This document shows positions 15,770 through 24,157 of a stretch of DNA of 64,000 nucleotides, in pieces (position 1 is the stretch's first letter; each line of letters starts with the position of its first letter). Under the pieces are notes generated by a model. It did no database searches, was not told the origin of the DNA, and was given only the letters and a program-made list of their open reading frames with translations. Where the stretch lies: positions 496,001-560,000 of the forward strand of contig NZ_WUCC01000001.1 in assembly GCF_009807095.1 (NCBI RefSeq), written 5' to 3'. This stretch comes from Rathayibacter sp. VKM Ac-2754. GTDB lineage: Bacteria; Actinomycetota; Actinomycetes; Actinomycetales; Microbacteriaceae. The position numbers were made by a program, and so were the translations under genes.

Positions 15770-16936
15770 CGGCGCCTCCATCCGAGACGTCACCTCTGGG
15801 CGCGGGAAGAGGCGCAGCAGCAGACCCGAGACGATCCAGATCGTCGCGATGCCGACGACCAGCCATCCGGCGGGGAGGCTCGACGCCGCGCCCGCGAGCA
15901 CCGCGCCCACCGCGGCGGCCGCTGCCCGCAGGCCCGCGCCGATCGTGAAGACCTGCGAGCGCACGGCCGCCGGGCTCTCCTGATCGCGCAGGAGCAGCAT
16001 GGCCGCGTTCGCGGGCGCGGTGAAGACCCCCGCGACGGCGAACGCGACGACCGTCACGACGATCCCGAGGTCGGGAGCGGCGACCAGCAGGCTGGCTCCC
16101 GTCGCGGCGAAGCCCGCGCCCATCACCCAGGCCGGGGGCCGGTGGGTCCACCTCCGGGCCGCGACCGCGATCGCGCCGAGGAGGCCGCCGACGGCGAAGG
16201 CGGTGAGGATCCACGCCGCTCCGTCCGTGCTGCCGAGCCGCTCGAGCGAGAGGCCGATCGCGGCGACCCCGGCGGCGCCTCCGCCGACCTGGCTCAGCGT
16301 GCCCGCGAGGGTGACGACCGCGATCGGGCGGTGGCGGACGAGATGGGTGACACCGGCCGCGATGGTGCGCCGGACGCCCACGGTCGGCATCGGCCGCGGC
16401 TCCATGACCAGCGCGAGCGAGCCGAGGACTCCGACGAGGGCGAGGACGGCCATGGCCAGCATGGCGACCCGCGCCGAGCCGACTCCGATCGCGAGCCCCG
16501 CGATCGCCGGACCGCTGATCGAGGCGACGGTGTACGAGAGCGAGTCCTGCGCGTAGGCCCGCCGAGGGTCGGCGATGGCGCTGGTGACGAAGCTCGACAT
16601 GCCGCCCATGTAGACCGGCGTCGCCAGCCCGGCCAGCAGGAGCAGCAGCGCGATCAGCGGAGTCGGCACGTCGCCGAGGAAGGCGGCCAGGGCGAACGCG
16701 GCGGCCGTCGTCACGGCGGCGCCGACCAGCAGGCGGCGCGGCTTGCGGATGCGGTCGAGCACCGTGCCGACGAGCGGCGCCGCGACGACGCTCGGGAACA
16801 GCGCGGCGCCGGTCAGCAGCGCGCCGAGCGCCACGTCGTCGAGGCGCTCGACGGCGAGGACGGGGAGGGCGACGACCATCCCCGAGCTGGCGAGACGCAG
16901 CGGGATCGACGCGGCCTGATAGGTGAACGCGCTCAT
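15761..16936 (-). CDS. MFS transporter
   Basis: A 391-aa protein with about 12 hydrophobic segments, beginning SAFTYQAASIPLRLASSGMVVALPVLAVERL. The loop 2-3 region reads APLVGTVLDRIRKPRRLLVG, a motif-A-like sequence, and two homologous six-helix halves flank a short central loop near residue 185-195. The substrate is unknown; the family includes exporters of drugs and metabolites. It is monocistronic on the minus strand, with ATG 16936 at the first hydrophobic segment. Confidence 0.88.
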   Translation of the reverse strand: MSAFTYQAASIPLRLASSGMVVALPVLAVERLDDVALGALLTGAALFPSVVAAPLVGTVLDRIRKPRRLLVGAAVTTAAAFALAAFLGDVPTPLIALLLLLAGLATPVYMGGMSSFVTSAIADPRRAYAQDSLSYTVASISGPAIAGLAIGVGSARVAMLAMAVLALVGVLGSLALVMEPRPMPTVGVRRTIAAGVTHLVRHRPIAVVTLAGTLSQVGGGAAGVAAIGLSLERLGSTDGAAWILTAFAVGGLLGAIAVAARRWTHRPPAWVMGAGFAATGASLLVAAPDLGIVVTVVAFAVAGVFTAPANAAMLLLRDQESPAAVRSQVFTIGAGLRAAAAAVGAVLAGAASSLPAGWLVVGIATIWIVSGLLLRLFPRPEVTSRMEAPHK

Positions 16937-17019
16937 GCGGCTCCGGAGGACATCACCCTCGATCGTGTCACGCCCGCGGGGAGCCGTCGTACCCGCCCGC
17001 CCGCTCGCCTGCGGCGTGC

Positions 17020-17237
17020 CTGCTGGTCGAGCCCGCAGGCGGCGTATCGAGCCGCGAAGCCGCGTCGAGTCTCAGTGATGCGGGAAGAGTCCGCGCCACC
17101 TCCTTCCCTGCTGGTCGAGCCCGCAGCCCCGCAGGGGCGTACCGAGACCCGCCGGCGTCGGCAGATCAGCCTCCTGACCAGATCTTCTGAAGGACGTGGA
17201 TCTCGATACGCCCGCAGAGCGGGCTACTCGATCAGCG
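17020..17237. repeat. Dispersed palindromic repeat, half copy plus full copy C
   Basis: A half element at 17020-17055 (CTGCTGGTCGAGCCCGCAGG...GGCGTATCGAG) is followed by a complete one at 17109-17237 (CTGCTGGTCGAGCCCGC ... CGGGCTACTCGATCAGC). Together they account for most of the 385-bp gap 16937-17321. I see no gene there. The remainder before 17322 should hold the promoter of the downstream gene. Confidence 0.85.
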
Positions 17238-17321
17238 AGGACGGGACCATACGCAGGAAGTCACTTCTCCCGAGAGCACCGGGACGCCCGTGGTCGAATG
17301 GGGGCGACCCGAGGAGGCACC

Positions 17322-17936
17322 GTGCGTCAGCTGCCGCGCATCCGGCTCGACCCGAGCGTCCCCGCTCCCCCGTTCGCCGATGCCGCGGCGTCGGAGGCGT
17401 TCCACCGCGGCCTCGCGATCCACGTGGCCGAGCTGGGGCGCGCCTCCGGGGGCCCGCATCCCGAGACCCTCGCGGTCTGCGCCGCCGTCGGGGCCGGTGG
17501 CCGCGGAGCCCCGGGCGACCCGAGCGCGCAGGTGCTCGACATCGCGCTGCGGACCTTCTTCCCCGCCTCCTGGACCCCGGCCTCGCTCGTGCGCGCCGTC
17601 CGCGACGTGCTCCCCTCCCGAGGCCTGCACTGGACGACGGTGCGTCCCGACCGCCTCGCCTACGACGCCGATCCGCGCTGGGTCGCCGACCGCGCCGCGG
17701 ACGGGAGCTGGAGCGCGCAGCTCGTCGAGCGCGGAGTCGCCCGGCCCGACGTCACCGCCGCGGACGACGACGAGATGGTCGTCGCGATCATGGCGCACGT
17801 GATCAGCTCGTTCCCGTACCCCTACGGCTGGGTCCGGAGCGAGGACGAGCTGCTGCGCCGACGGGGCGCCGCCGAGGAGGTCGTCCGCGCCTTCGCCCTC
17901 GAGCGCCGCCTCCCGTACCTCGCCGAGTGGACGTAG
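17322..17936 (+). CDS. Hypothetical protein, 204 aa
   Basis: The protein starts at GTG 17322, eight nt after GAGGAGG (17311-17317). The sequence is soluble and mixed alpha/beta, with VRQLPRIRLDPSVPAPPFADAAASEAFHRGLAIHVAEL at the start and FPYPYGWVRSEDELLRRRGAAEEVVRAFALERRLPYLAEW at the end. The AHVISSFPYPYGW stretch is distinctive. I do not recognise a family. Codon use is native-like. It converges on the TauE gene with a 21-nt gap. Confidence 0.7.
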   Translation: MRQLPRIRLDPSVPAPPFADAAASEAFHRGLAIHVAELGRASGGPHPETLAVCAAVGAGGRGAPGDPSAQVLDIALRTFFPASWTPASLVRAVRDVLPSRGLHWTTVRPDRLAYDADPRWVADRAADGSWSAQLVERGVARPDVTAADDDEMVVAIMAHVISSFPYPYGWVRSEDELLRRRGAAEEVVRAFALERRLPYLAEWT

Positions 17937-17957
17937 CGCTCACCGGATCCGTCGGGA

Positions 17958-18776
17958 TCAGGATCGCTCCCCCGGCGACCGCTTCCGATTCCGGAGCGCG
18001 AGCTGCAGCGCCGCGAGCAGCAGCAGCACCGCGAAGAGGACTCCCGAGTACCGGGCGGGCAGCAGGAACGACAGCGCGACTCCGGCGAACGAGAACCCCG
18101 TCGCGAAGAGCCCCACGATGAGGCCGGCGCGCAGATCGAGCAGCCCGCGGCGCGCGTTCGCGATCGAGCCGGTGACAGCGGTCGGGATCATCGCGGCCAG
18201 CGACGTGCCCTTCGCCAGCAGGTCGGCGAGCCCGAACGCGCCGACCAGGACGGGCACGGCGATCGCCCCGCCGCCGATGCCGAAGAGACCCGAGGCGACG
18301 CCCATCAGGATCCCGAGGCCCGCGAATCCGGGCCACACCCCCCAGCCCTCCGCGACGTCCCCGGTCTCGTTCGAGCCGAAGACGGCCATCCGCACGGCTG
18401 CCGCGACGAGCAGGGCGACGAACAGCCAGCGGAGCACGCCGAGCGGCAGCCGCGCCAGCAGCCACGAGCCCAGGATCGCGCCGAGCATCGCCGCCGCGGC
18501 GATCACCGCGGCGGGGAGCCAGGCCACCTGGCCGGACAGCGCGTAGGCGAAGGCACCCGCGACCGAGGTGGGGGCGATGGCGAGCAGCGAGGTCGCGGAG
18601 GCGCGGCGCTGGTCCATCCCGGCCCAGGCGATGAGCATGGGCACCATCACGATGCCGCCGCCGACGCCGAAGAGCCCCGAGAGCACCCCGCCGATCGTGC
18701 CGATGACGGCGAGGAGGAGCAGGGTCCTCGGTCGCACGCGGGAGGCGGGGGGCTCGGTCGTCGCGTCGTCCGTCAC
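17958..18776 (-). CDS. TauE/SafE-family sulfite/anion exporter
   Basis: A 272-aa membrane protein with about eight segments and the duplicated family motif: GGVLSGLFGVGGGIVMVPMLIAWAG in the first half and GVASGLFGIGGGAIAVPVLVGAFGL in the second. These FGxGGG loops define TauE/SafE (DUF81). The start is GTG 18776. The substrate may be sulfite, sulfoacetate or another organic anion; nothing nearby discriminates. It is divergent from the hydrolase gene at 18937. Confidence 0.9.
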   Translation of the reverse strand: MTDDATTEPPASRVRPRTLLLLAVIGTIGGVLSGLFGVGGGIVMVPMLIAWAGMDQRRASATSLLAIAPTSVAGAFAYALSGQVAWLPAAVIAAAAMLGAILGSWLLARLPLGVLRWLFVALLVAAAVRMAVFGSNETGDVAEGWGVWPGFAGLGILMGVASGLFGIGGGAIAVPVLVGAFGLADLLAKGTSLAAMIPTAVTGSIANARRGLLDLRAGLIVGLFATGFSFAGVALSFLLPARYSGVLFAVLLLLAALQLALRNRKRSPGERS

Positions 18777-18936
18777 TCGACCATCGCACCACAGCAGGAC
18801 GGCGGGCGGCGAATCACCGCGGGGCAGCCGCCCGCCGGTCCAGCGGGTGCGTAGCCTTCATCGAGCGAGGCGGGTGTCTGCGGGGGCGGGCGGACGCGGA
18901 TCCCGATCCGGAACCGCTCGCGCAGAGGGGGGACGG

Positions 18937-19881
18937 ATGACGAGCGTGCTGGGAGCGGCGCGGTGGCCGTCGGCCCTCGCGATCAGGGCCGTGTTCGAGC
19001 GCGAGGCCCGGCGCACGGCCGCGGGCATGCGCCGGCGCGCACCGGAGGGCGTCTCGCGCGTCGCCGAGGTGATCCCCGGCCGCCCGGGGGCACCCGCGAC
19101 GACGGCCGACGTCTTCCGCTCGGCAGGCGCCGGCGCCCGGCCCACCGTCGTCTGGATCCACGGCGGAGCCTGGATCTCGGGGCACCGGCGCGACGTCGAC
19201 CCCTACCTCCGCCTGCTCGCCGACGCCGGCTACACGACCGTCGGCCTCGACTACGGCCGCGGGCCCGAGTCGATCTACCCGACGGCGCCCCGCCAGCTCC
19301 TCGCCGCCCTCGAGCACCTGCGGCGCCACGCCGGCCGCCTCGGCATCGCCCGCGATCGGATCGTGCTGGCCGGGGACTCCGCCGGCGCACAGCTCGCGAG
19401 CCAGCTGGCCACCGCCGTCACCAACCCCTCCTACGCGCGCGACGCCGGCCTCACGACGTCGCTGCCGGTCGACGCCGTGCGCGCGGTGGTGCTGCACTGC
19501 GGCGTGTTCGATCTGAGCTCGATGGCGAAGGTCACCGGAGTCGCGGGCTGGGGCTTCCGCTCCGCGCTCTGGGCCTACACCGGGCACCGCAACTGGTCGG
19601 AGTCGACCGCCGGCGCGCAGATGTCGACGATCGACCACGTGACTCCGCGGTTCCCTCCGGTGTTCATCAGCGGAGGCAACGCCGACGCCCTCACGGCGCG
19701 CCAGTCGCGCCCGTTCGCGGCGCACCTGCGCTCGCTCGGCGTCCCCGTGACCGAGCTGTTCTGGGGCGCCGGCCACGAGGCGCAGCTCGGCCACGAGTAC
19801 CAGTTCGACCTCGACCTCGCCGACGCGCGGACGGCCCTGGAACGGACCCTCGCCTTCCTCGAGCGCGTCACGGCCCGCTGA
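18937..19881 (+). CDS. Alpha/beta hydrolase (HSL/esterase family)
   Basis: A 314-aa esterase-like protein. The oxyanion-hole motif is VWIHGGAWISGHR, the nucleophile elbow is LAGDSAGAQLAS (GDSAG), and the acid/His region is SGGNADALT...WGAGHEAQLGHEYQFDL. This is the hormone-sensitive-lipase (HSL/alpha-beta hydrolase 3) class, which hydrolyses small acyl esters. ATG 18937 follows AGAGGGGGGA; no signal peptide. Monocistronic by appearance. Confidence 0.88.
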   Translation: MTSVLGAARWPSALAIRAVFEREARRTAAGMRRRAPEGVSRVAEVIPGRPGAPATTADVFRSAGAGARPTVVWIHGGAWISGHRRDVDPYLRLLADAGYTTVGLDYGRGPESIYPTAPRQLLAALEHLRRHAGRLGIARDRIVLAGDSAGAQLASQLATAVTNPSYARDAGLTTSLPVDAVRAVVLHCGVFDLSSMAKVTGVAGWGFRSALWAYTGHRNWSESTAGAQMSTIDHVTPRFPPVFISGGNADALTARQSRPFAAHLRSLGVPVTELFWGAGHEAQLGHEYQFDLDLADARTALERTLAFLERVTAR

Positions 19882-20038
19882 TCGCACGTCGCTCCTGCGA
19901 GGACTCGAAGAGTCGGCGGCACCGTCTGGCAGTTCCCTGGACGCTCCGGATCCGACCGTGACGATCGAGCCCCGCCGAGCGTCCTATCCGCAGAAGCGCC
20001 CGATCACCGTGACCGGGCAGTGAGCGAAAGAGGAGATC

Positions 20039-20443
20039 ATGGCCGAGAGCATCACCACCCCCGCGACCGGAGCCGGACGCACCGTCATCGACGACGGCGT
20101 CATCGCGAAGGTCGCCGGCATCGCCGCGCGCGAGGTCCGCGGCGTGCACGCTCTCGGCGGTGGCGCCGCCCGCGCCATCGGCGCCCTCCGCAGCGCGATC
20201 GGCAACGACGACCGCGGCCAGGGCGTCAAGGTCGAGGTCGGCGAGCGCCAGGTCGCGGCCGACGTGACGATCGTCGCCGAGTACCCCACCCCGCTCCAGG
20301 ACGTCGCCGAGGGTGTCCGCTCGGCCGTCGCCGACGCGATCCAGCAGATCATCGGCATGGAGGTCGCCGAGATCAACGTGACCGTCCAGGACGTGCACAT
20401 CCCCGAGGACGACGCTCCCGAGGCCGAGCCCCGCGTCGCCTGA
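20039..20443 (+). CDS. Asp23/Gls24-family envelope stress protein
   Basis: A 134-aa protein with the Asp23 domain. IDDGVIAKVAGIAAREVRGVHALGG is the family start, then VKVEVGERQVAADVTIVAEYPTPLQDVAEGVRSAVADAIQQIIGMEVAEINVTVQDVHIPED. AAAGAGGAG at about 20027-20035 precedes ATG 20039. Asp23 proteins are abundant alkaline-shock or envelope-associated proteins tethered at the membrane by partners. None of the usual partner genes (amaP) is adjacent. Followed by a strong hairpin. Confidence 0.92.
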   Translation: MAESITTPATGAGRTVIDDGVIAKVAGIAAREVRGVHALGGGAARAIGALRSAIGNDDRGQGVKVEVGERQVAADVTIVAEYPTPLQDVAEGVRSAVADAIQQIIGMEVAEINVTVQDVHIPEDDAPEAEPRVA

Positions 20444-20467
20444 CCCCCAGAAGTAGTCCGTTCGAGC

Positions 20468-20499
20468 GGCGCCCCGCGGGTGAAGACCCGCAGGGCGCC
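20468..20499 (+). terminator. Rho-independent-like terminator after asp23
   Basis: GGCGCCCCGCGGGT (20468-20481) pairs with ACCCGCAGGGCGCC (20486-20499) around a 4-nt loop, with a single A opposite the C-run, followed by TCTCGTGCGTC. It is 25 nt after the asp23 stop. Confidence 0.75.
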
Positions 20500-20589
20500 T
20501 CTCGTGCGTCACCCTGAGAGCGCGCGATCCCCGGACCCCGGATCCGTTCTCGTCCGAACACGATCCCGATCCCGAACAGGAGGTGCGCC

Positions 20590-20820
20590 GTGGACCGTTC
20601 CAGCACCCGGCCCCTTGACGTGGACGACACCGTCGCCCTCATCGCCGTCCTCGCCACCCTGGAGGCACTGGTCTCCGCCCACCGCCTCGAGGACAGCGAC
20701 GTCGCCGTCCTCCGCCACAGCCTCGCCCTCGGCGGCGCCGTGCTCCCCGGCGCCGACACCGACGAGATCGTCGCGTCACTGGGCGCGCTGAACGGGCGTC
20801 TCCGTGACTCGATCGCCTGA
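20590..20820 (+). CDS. Small hypothetical protein, 76 aa
   Basis: The start is GTG 20590, with an excellent AGGAGGT at about 20578-20584. The protein is acidic and helical: RPLDVDDTVALIAVLATLEALVSAHRLEDSDVAVLRHSLALGGAVLPGADTDEIVASLGALNGRLRDSI. No Cys and no membrane segment. Family not recognised. The strong ribosome site and coding-like third positions support a real gene. Confidence 0.65.
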   Translation: MDRSSTRPLDVDDTVALIAVLATLEALVSAHRLEDSDVAVLRHSLALGGAVLPGADTDEIVASLGALNGRLRDSIA

Positions 20821-20915
20821 GCTGACCGGCACCCGTCGGCTAGTCTGGGCGCGGCCGGTGCCGAAGGAGCGTCCGCGCGCTCACCGCGCGGGCGCGTGAA
20901 CCCGGAGGAGCAGTG

Positions 20916-21152
20916 ATGAGCGGAGACCACTTCGTCCTCTCGACCGCCACTCCGTGGGACGACCGCACCGAGATCATCGGCGTGTACGCCTCCGAGGCCT
21001 GGGCCAGGGAGGCGGCGACGACGTGGCTCCGGGCACCCGACCGCGAGGCCTTCCCGCGCTGCGTGATCGAGAGCTGGAACGGACCGAACCTGCTCGAGCG
21101 CTCCGTCATCGAGGGGATCGACGCGGAGGACGCGGACGCACGGGTCGACTGA
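20916..21152 (+). CDS. Small hypothetical protein, 78 aa
   Basis: ATG 20916 is preferred over GTG 20913 because GGAGGAG ends at 20910. The sequence SGDHFVLSTATPWDDRTEIIGVYASEAWAREAATTWLRAPDREAFPRCVIESWNGPNL resembles small proteins that track the end of a longer family with a -VYASEAWA-A- helix, but I cannot name it. Soluble. It ends 9 nt before the convergent pentapeptide-repeat gene. Confidence 0.65.
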   Translation: MSGDHFVLSTATPWDDRTEIIGVYASEAWAREAATTWLRAPDREAFPRCVIESWNGPNLLERSVIEGIDAEDADARVD

Positions 21153-21161
21153 CCCGGTCGC

Positions 21162-22010
21162 TCAGTCCCGCCAGTGCGCGGGCCGCGCGAAGTCGCGGGG
21201 CAGCACCGTCGCCGCATCACCGCGGGTGCTCGAGAGCTGCGACTGCGTGAGGTAGATCGCCTCCGACAGATCGGCGCCCGAGACGTCGGCGTCGCGGAGG
21301 TCGGCTCCGAGGACGTCGCAGGCGCGCAGGTCGGCGCCGCGCAGGTCCGCGGCGATCAGCAGCGCCCCGCGCAGGTCGGCTCCCCGCAGGTCGGCGCCGG
21401 CCAGCGCCGCGGCGACGAGATCGGCGCCCGGACCCAGGCGCTTCCTCCGCGCTCGAGACGCGCCGCGACCCGCCCTCGCCGCCGCGCTCGCCTCGATCAG
21501 CGCCGGACGGGCCGCCGCGTACTCCGCATCGACGTCGAGCGCCAGCACGACCGCCGACTCCTGCAGCGTGAGCGCATGGACGGCGTCGAACCGCGCCCGG
21601 ACCCTCTCGCGGAGCTCGGTCGAGACGCCGGGCAGGGCCAGAGCGACGTCGAGGTACCAGAGCAGCTCGTGCAGCCTCCGCATCAGCGGGAAGACCGCGA
21701 ACATCGCCGCGCGCACCTCGTCGTCGCCGCGCCACGACACTCCGCCGAACGTCTGCATCGAAACCTTCTGGCCCGCGCCGAAGCAGTCGAAGACCGTGCA
21801 GCCCACGAAGCCCTCGGGGCGGAGCCGGCGGTGGATCGAGCAGGAGTCGTCGGCGGCGAGGTTCGCGCACGGGTCGCCGGCGGGCTTGTCGACGGGGAAG
21901 TCGGCCGAGCGCGCGAAGGCGAGCGCGACGCAGCACAGGGCGAAGCAGTTCGCGCAGTCGGCGCCGAGGTCTTCTCGGCGGCCGAGCTCGACCCGGGTGC
22001 GTGACGACAT
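21162..22010 (-). CDS. Pentapeptide-repeat protein with N-terminal Cys-rich domain
   Basis: A 282-aa protein. The N-terminal part (about 18-85) has eight or more Cys, including DCANCFALCCVAL, DPCANLAADDSCSIH and GCTVFDCFGAGQ, suggestive of a metal-binding module. The middle is helical. The C-terminal part (about 200-265) carries roughly ten A(D/N)LRG-type pentapeptides (GADLRGADLRGALLIAADLRGADLRACDVLGADL...), which form a right-handed quadrilateral helix. No export signal. The function is unknown; some pentapeptide proteins mimic DNA, which is not evidenced here. Confidence 0.82.
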   Translation of the reverse strand: MSSRTRVELGRREDLGADCANCFALCCVALAFARSADFPVDKPAGDPCANLAADDSCSIHRRLRPEGFVGCTVFDCFGAGQKVSMQTFGGVSWRGDDEVRAAMFAVFPLMRRLHELLWYLDVALALPGVSTELRERVRARFDAVHALTLQESAVVLALDVDAEYAAARPALIEASAAARAGRGASRARRKRLGPGADLVAAALAGADLRGADLRGALLIAADLRGADLRACDVLGADLRDADVSGADLSEAIYLTQSQLSSTRGDAATVLPRDFARPAHWRD

Positions 22011-22047
22011 CGCCCTCGAGACTACGCGGGCGACGGAGACGGGCGGG

Positions 22048-22578
22048 TCAGTGCGCGAGCGCCAGCACGCCGACCACGAGCGCGCCGAGGCCGACCAGGC
22101 CGACGAGCGAGACGATGCTCTGCCGCACGCTCAACCCGGCACGGGCGACCGCGATCAGGGCGATGCCCGCCAGGGTGAGGACGTAGACGCCCACGCCGAT
22201 CCAGAGGGCGGTCCGCGCGTCGAGCCAGCCGAGCGCGGCGGCCGCCAGCGCGAGGACGGGCACGGAGGCGGAGGCGAGCGCACCGCCCGCGATCCGCAGC
22301 ATCGTGCGCGTCTCGGCTCGTGACGGAGTCGCGGCGTGGGTGACCTGGTGCGCGATCACCTCGGCGACGAAGCCGGCCGCAGAGATGCCGACGATCGACA
22401 CGACGAGGCTGCGGAGCGCGTGCCCGGCGTCGGGCTCGTCGCCGACCGCGTAGATCATCACGACCGCGAGTCCGGTGAAGGCCGCGTAGACCCGCTCCTT
22501 GAGCGCCCGCGCCGTCTCGTCGAGGGGGCGGCGGGTGTAGGCGAGCCAGCGGCCGGCGGGCCCGGGCCGAGCGCCCAC
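22048..22578 (-). CDS. Four-segment membrane protein, unknown function
   Basis: A 176-aa integral membrane protein: a basic N-terminus (ETARALKERVYAAFTGLAVVMIYAV), then helices at about 36-46, 58-75, 95-125, 128-150 and 155-175. VAEVIAHQVTHAATPS lies in a loop. It starts at GTG 22578, one nt after the deoC stop, so it is translated coupled to deoC. I do not recognise the family, and a link with deoxyribose metabolism is not obvious. Confidence 0.7.
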   Translation of the reverse strand: MGARPGPAGRWLAYTRRPLDETARALKERVYAAFTGLAVVMIYAVGDEPDAGHALRSLVVSIVGISAAGFVAEVIAHQVTHAATPSRAETRTMLRIAGGALASASVPVLALAAAALGWLDARTALWIGVGVYVLTLAGIALIAVARAGLSVRQSIVSLVGLVGLGALVVGVLALAH

Positions 22579-22579
22579 C

Positions 22580-23302
22580 TCAGTAGGAGGCGGCGTCGAC
22601 GCGCGACGCGGAGGAGTCGCCCGCCAGACGCGCGGCGAGGTCGCCGAGGATCGTGGCCGACCCGCTCGTGCCGAAGCGGGTCACGCCGAGCGCGCGGTAG
22701 GCGAGGAGCGTGTCGAGGTCGCGGACGCCTCCGGACGCCTTCACCTGGACGGCGTCGGACACCGCGCCGCGCATCAGGCGCAGGTCGTGCTCGTTCGCGC
22801 CGCCGCCGCCGAAGCCGGTCGCGGTCTTGACGAAGTCGGCGCCCGCGCGCTCGGACGCCTCGCTGCCCGCGACGATCTGCTCGTCGTCGAGGTAGCTGGT
22901 CTCGAGGATCACCTTGACGACGTGTCCGTCGGCGGCGTCGACCACGGCGCGGATGTCGTCCTCGACGTCCTGCAGCAGACCGCTCCGCAGCCGGCCGATG
23001 TTGACGACCATGTCGAGCTCGGAGGCGCCGTCGGCGAGGGCCTGGCGCGACTCCGCCGCCTTGGCCGCCGTCGAGGTCGTGCCGTGCGGGAATCCGATGA
23101 CGGTGCCGACGAGCACTCCGGAGCCCTCGAGCCGCTCGACCGCGTGGGCGATGTCGGAGGGGCGGACGCAGACACTGAAGACGCCCGACGCGCGCGCCTC
23201 GTCGAGCTGCGCGTCGACCTCGGCGCGGGTCAGCTCGGGCTTCAGGATCGCGTGGTCGATGAGCGCCGCGATCTCGGCGACGGTCGGAAGGCTGCTTGTC
23301 AT
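22580..23302 (-). CDS. deoC: Deoxyribose-phosphate aldolase
   Basis: A 240-aa DeoC. The start is IDHAILKPELT; VGTVIGFPHGTT and ELDMVVNIG carry active-site residues, the Schiff-base Lys is K159 in DFVKTATGFGGGGA, and a second Lys lies in VQVKASGGVRDLDT. It cleaves 2-deoxyribose-5-phosphate to glyceraldehyde-3-phosphate and acetaldehyde in deoxynucleoside catabolism. It starts at ATG 23302 and is followed immediately by the membrane protein gene. No other deo genes are adjacent. Confidence 0.95.
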   Translation of the reverse strand: MTSSLPTVAEIAALIDHAILKPELTRAEVDAQLDEARASGVFSVCVRPSDIAHAVERLEGSGVLVGTVIGFPHGTTSTAAKAAESRQALADGASELDMVVNIGRLRSGLLQDVEDDIRAVVDAADGHVVKVILETSYLDDEQIVAGSEASERAGADFVKTATGFGGGGANEHDLRLMRGAVSDAVQVKASGGVRDLDTLLAYRALGVTRFGTSGSATILGDLAARLAGDSSASRVDAASY

Positions 23303-23349
23303 GCCCCCATTTTACGCGGCGCCCGGGCTCGGGAGCCGCCCGCCCGCCC

Positions 23350-23861
23350 GCTGGTCGAGCAGGCCCGCAGGGGCGTGGGGAGATTCCCCGCCACCAGAGC
23401 GGGAGACCTGCAGACCTGCTCTGCGGGCGGATGTGGATCTCGATACGCCCGCTCCGCGGGCTACTCGATCAGCATGCGGGGGGCGCCGCGGATTGCTGAC
23501 GGCGTCTCGTGCGCCGCCGCCCTCCCCCGCTGGTCGAGCAGGCCCGCAGGGGCGTGGGGAGATTCCCCGCCACCAGAGCGGGAGACCTGCAGAACTGCTC
23601 TGCGGGCGGATGTGGATCTCGATACGCCCTCTGCGAGGGCTACTCGATCAGCATGCGGTGGGGGGAGCTGCAGACTGCTGACGGCGTCTCGTGCGCCGCC
23701 GCCCTCCCCCGCTGGTCGAGTAGGCCCGCAGGGCCGTATCGAGACCCACCACCACCAGAGGGAGAGACCCGCAGACCTCCGCTGCGGGCTGACGTGGATC
23801 TCGATACGCCCGCTCCGCGGGCTACTCGATCAGCATGGGGGCGCGGGCTACTCGATCAGCA
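23350..23861. repeat. Tandem array of about 180-bp units built on the dispersed palindromic repeat (copies D-F)
   Basis: Three full elements start at 23350, 23529 and 23711. Each runs GCTGGTCGAGYAGGCCCGCAG ... CGGGCTACTCGATCAGCATG. The spacer between them (GCTGACGGCGTCTCGTGCGCCGCCGCCCTCCCCC) is also repeated, giving a period of about 180 bp. A truncated right end (GCGCGGGCTACTCGATCAGCATG) follows at 23842-23861. This fills most of the 848-bp gap 23303-24150, and no gene is visible. Confidence 0.9.
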
Positions 23862-23944
23862 TGCGGTGGGGGAGCACTCTGCGAGGGCGGCGTGCTCGAC
23901 ACGACAACCACAACGTCGACCGCAAGAGGGAACCCCGAGCGCAT

Positions 23945-23973
23945 CGCGAAATCGCGTGCCAAGCGATTTCGCG
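23945..23973. repeat. Perfect 11-bp-stem hairpin
   Basis: CGCGAAATCGC (23945-23955) and GCGATTTCGCG (23963-23973) are perfectly complementary around a 7-nt loop (GTGCCAA). It lies between the tandem repeat array and rpsN and is the first of four consecutive perfect hairpins. Confidence 0.7.
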
Positions 23974-24025
23974 GAGCGGACGCAACACGCTCTGCGGAAC
24001 CCGGCCACTTCGAGAAGCCGACTGC

Positions 24026-24054
24026 GGCGAGGGGCGGCAGGGACGCCCCTCGCC
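24026..24054. repeat. Perfect 11-bp-stem hairpin
   Basis: GGCGAGGGGCG (24026-24036) and CGCCCCTCGCC (24044-24054) pair perfectly around a 7-nt loop. It abuts the large hairpin at 24055-24109. Confidence 0.65.
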
Positions 24055-24109
24055 CGTGAACGCCGAAGGCCCCGCGATCGCTAGATCGCGGGGCCTTCGG
24101 TCGTTCACG
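24055..24109 (-). terminator. 25-bp-stem terminator hairpin downstream of rpsN
   Basis: CCGAAGGCCCCGCGATC (24063-24079) pairs perfectly with GATCGCGGGGCCTTCGG (24084-24100) around a GCTA loop. The stem extends through CGTGAACG / CGTTCACG with a single bulged T. It is the most stable hairpin in the window and lies 40-95 nt beyond the rpsN stop. Confidence 0.75.
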
Positions 24110-24120
24110 CAGCTAGCACG

Positions 24121-24157
24121 CTGGTAGAAACCGGCGCGCTGCGCCGGTTTCTACCAG
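24121..24157 (-). terminator. Perfect 17-bp-stem hairpin overlapping the rpsN stop codon
   Basis: CTGGTAGAAACCGGCGC (24121-24137) and GCGCCGGTTTCTACCAG (24141-24157) form a perfect stem with a 3-nt loop. The rpsN stop (TAG, 24153-24151) lies inside the right arm, so a terminating ribosome would cover part of the stem. Confidence 0.65.

Noticed and set aside
23350-23861. Regularly spaced repeats considered as a CRISPR array
   Set aside because: Units are about 180 bp, the spacers are themselves repeated, and no cas genes are near. It is a tandem copy of a dispersed palindrome.
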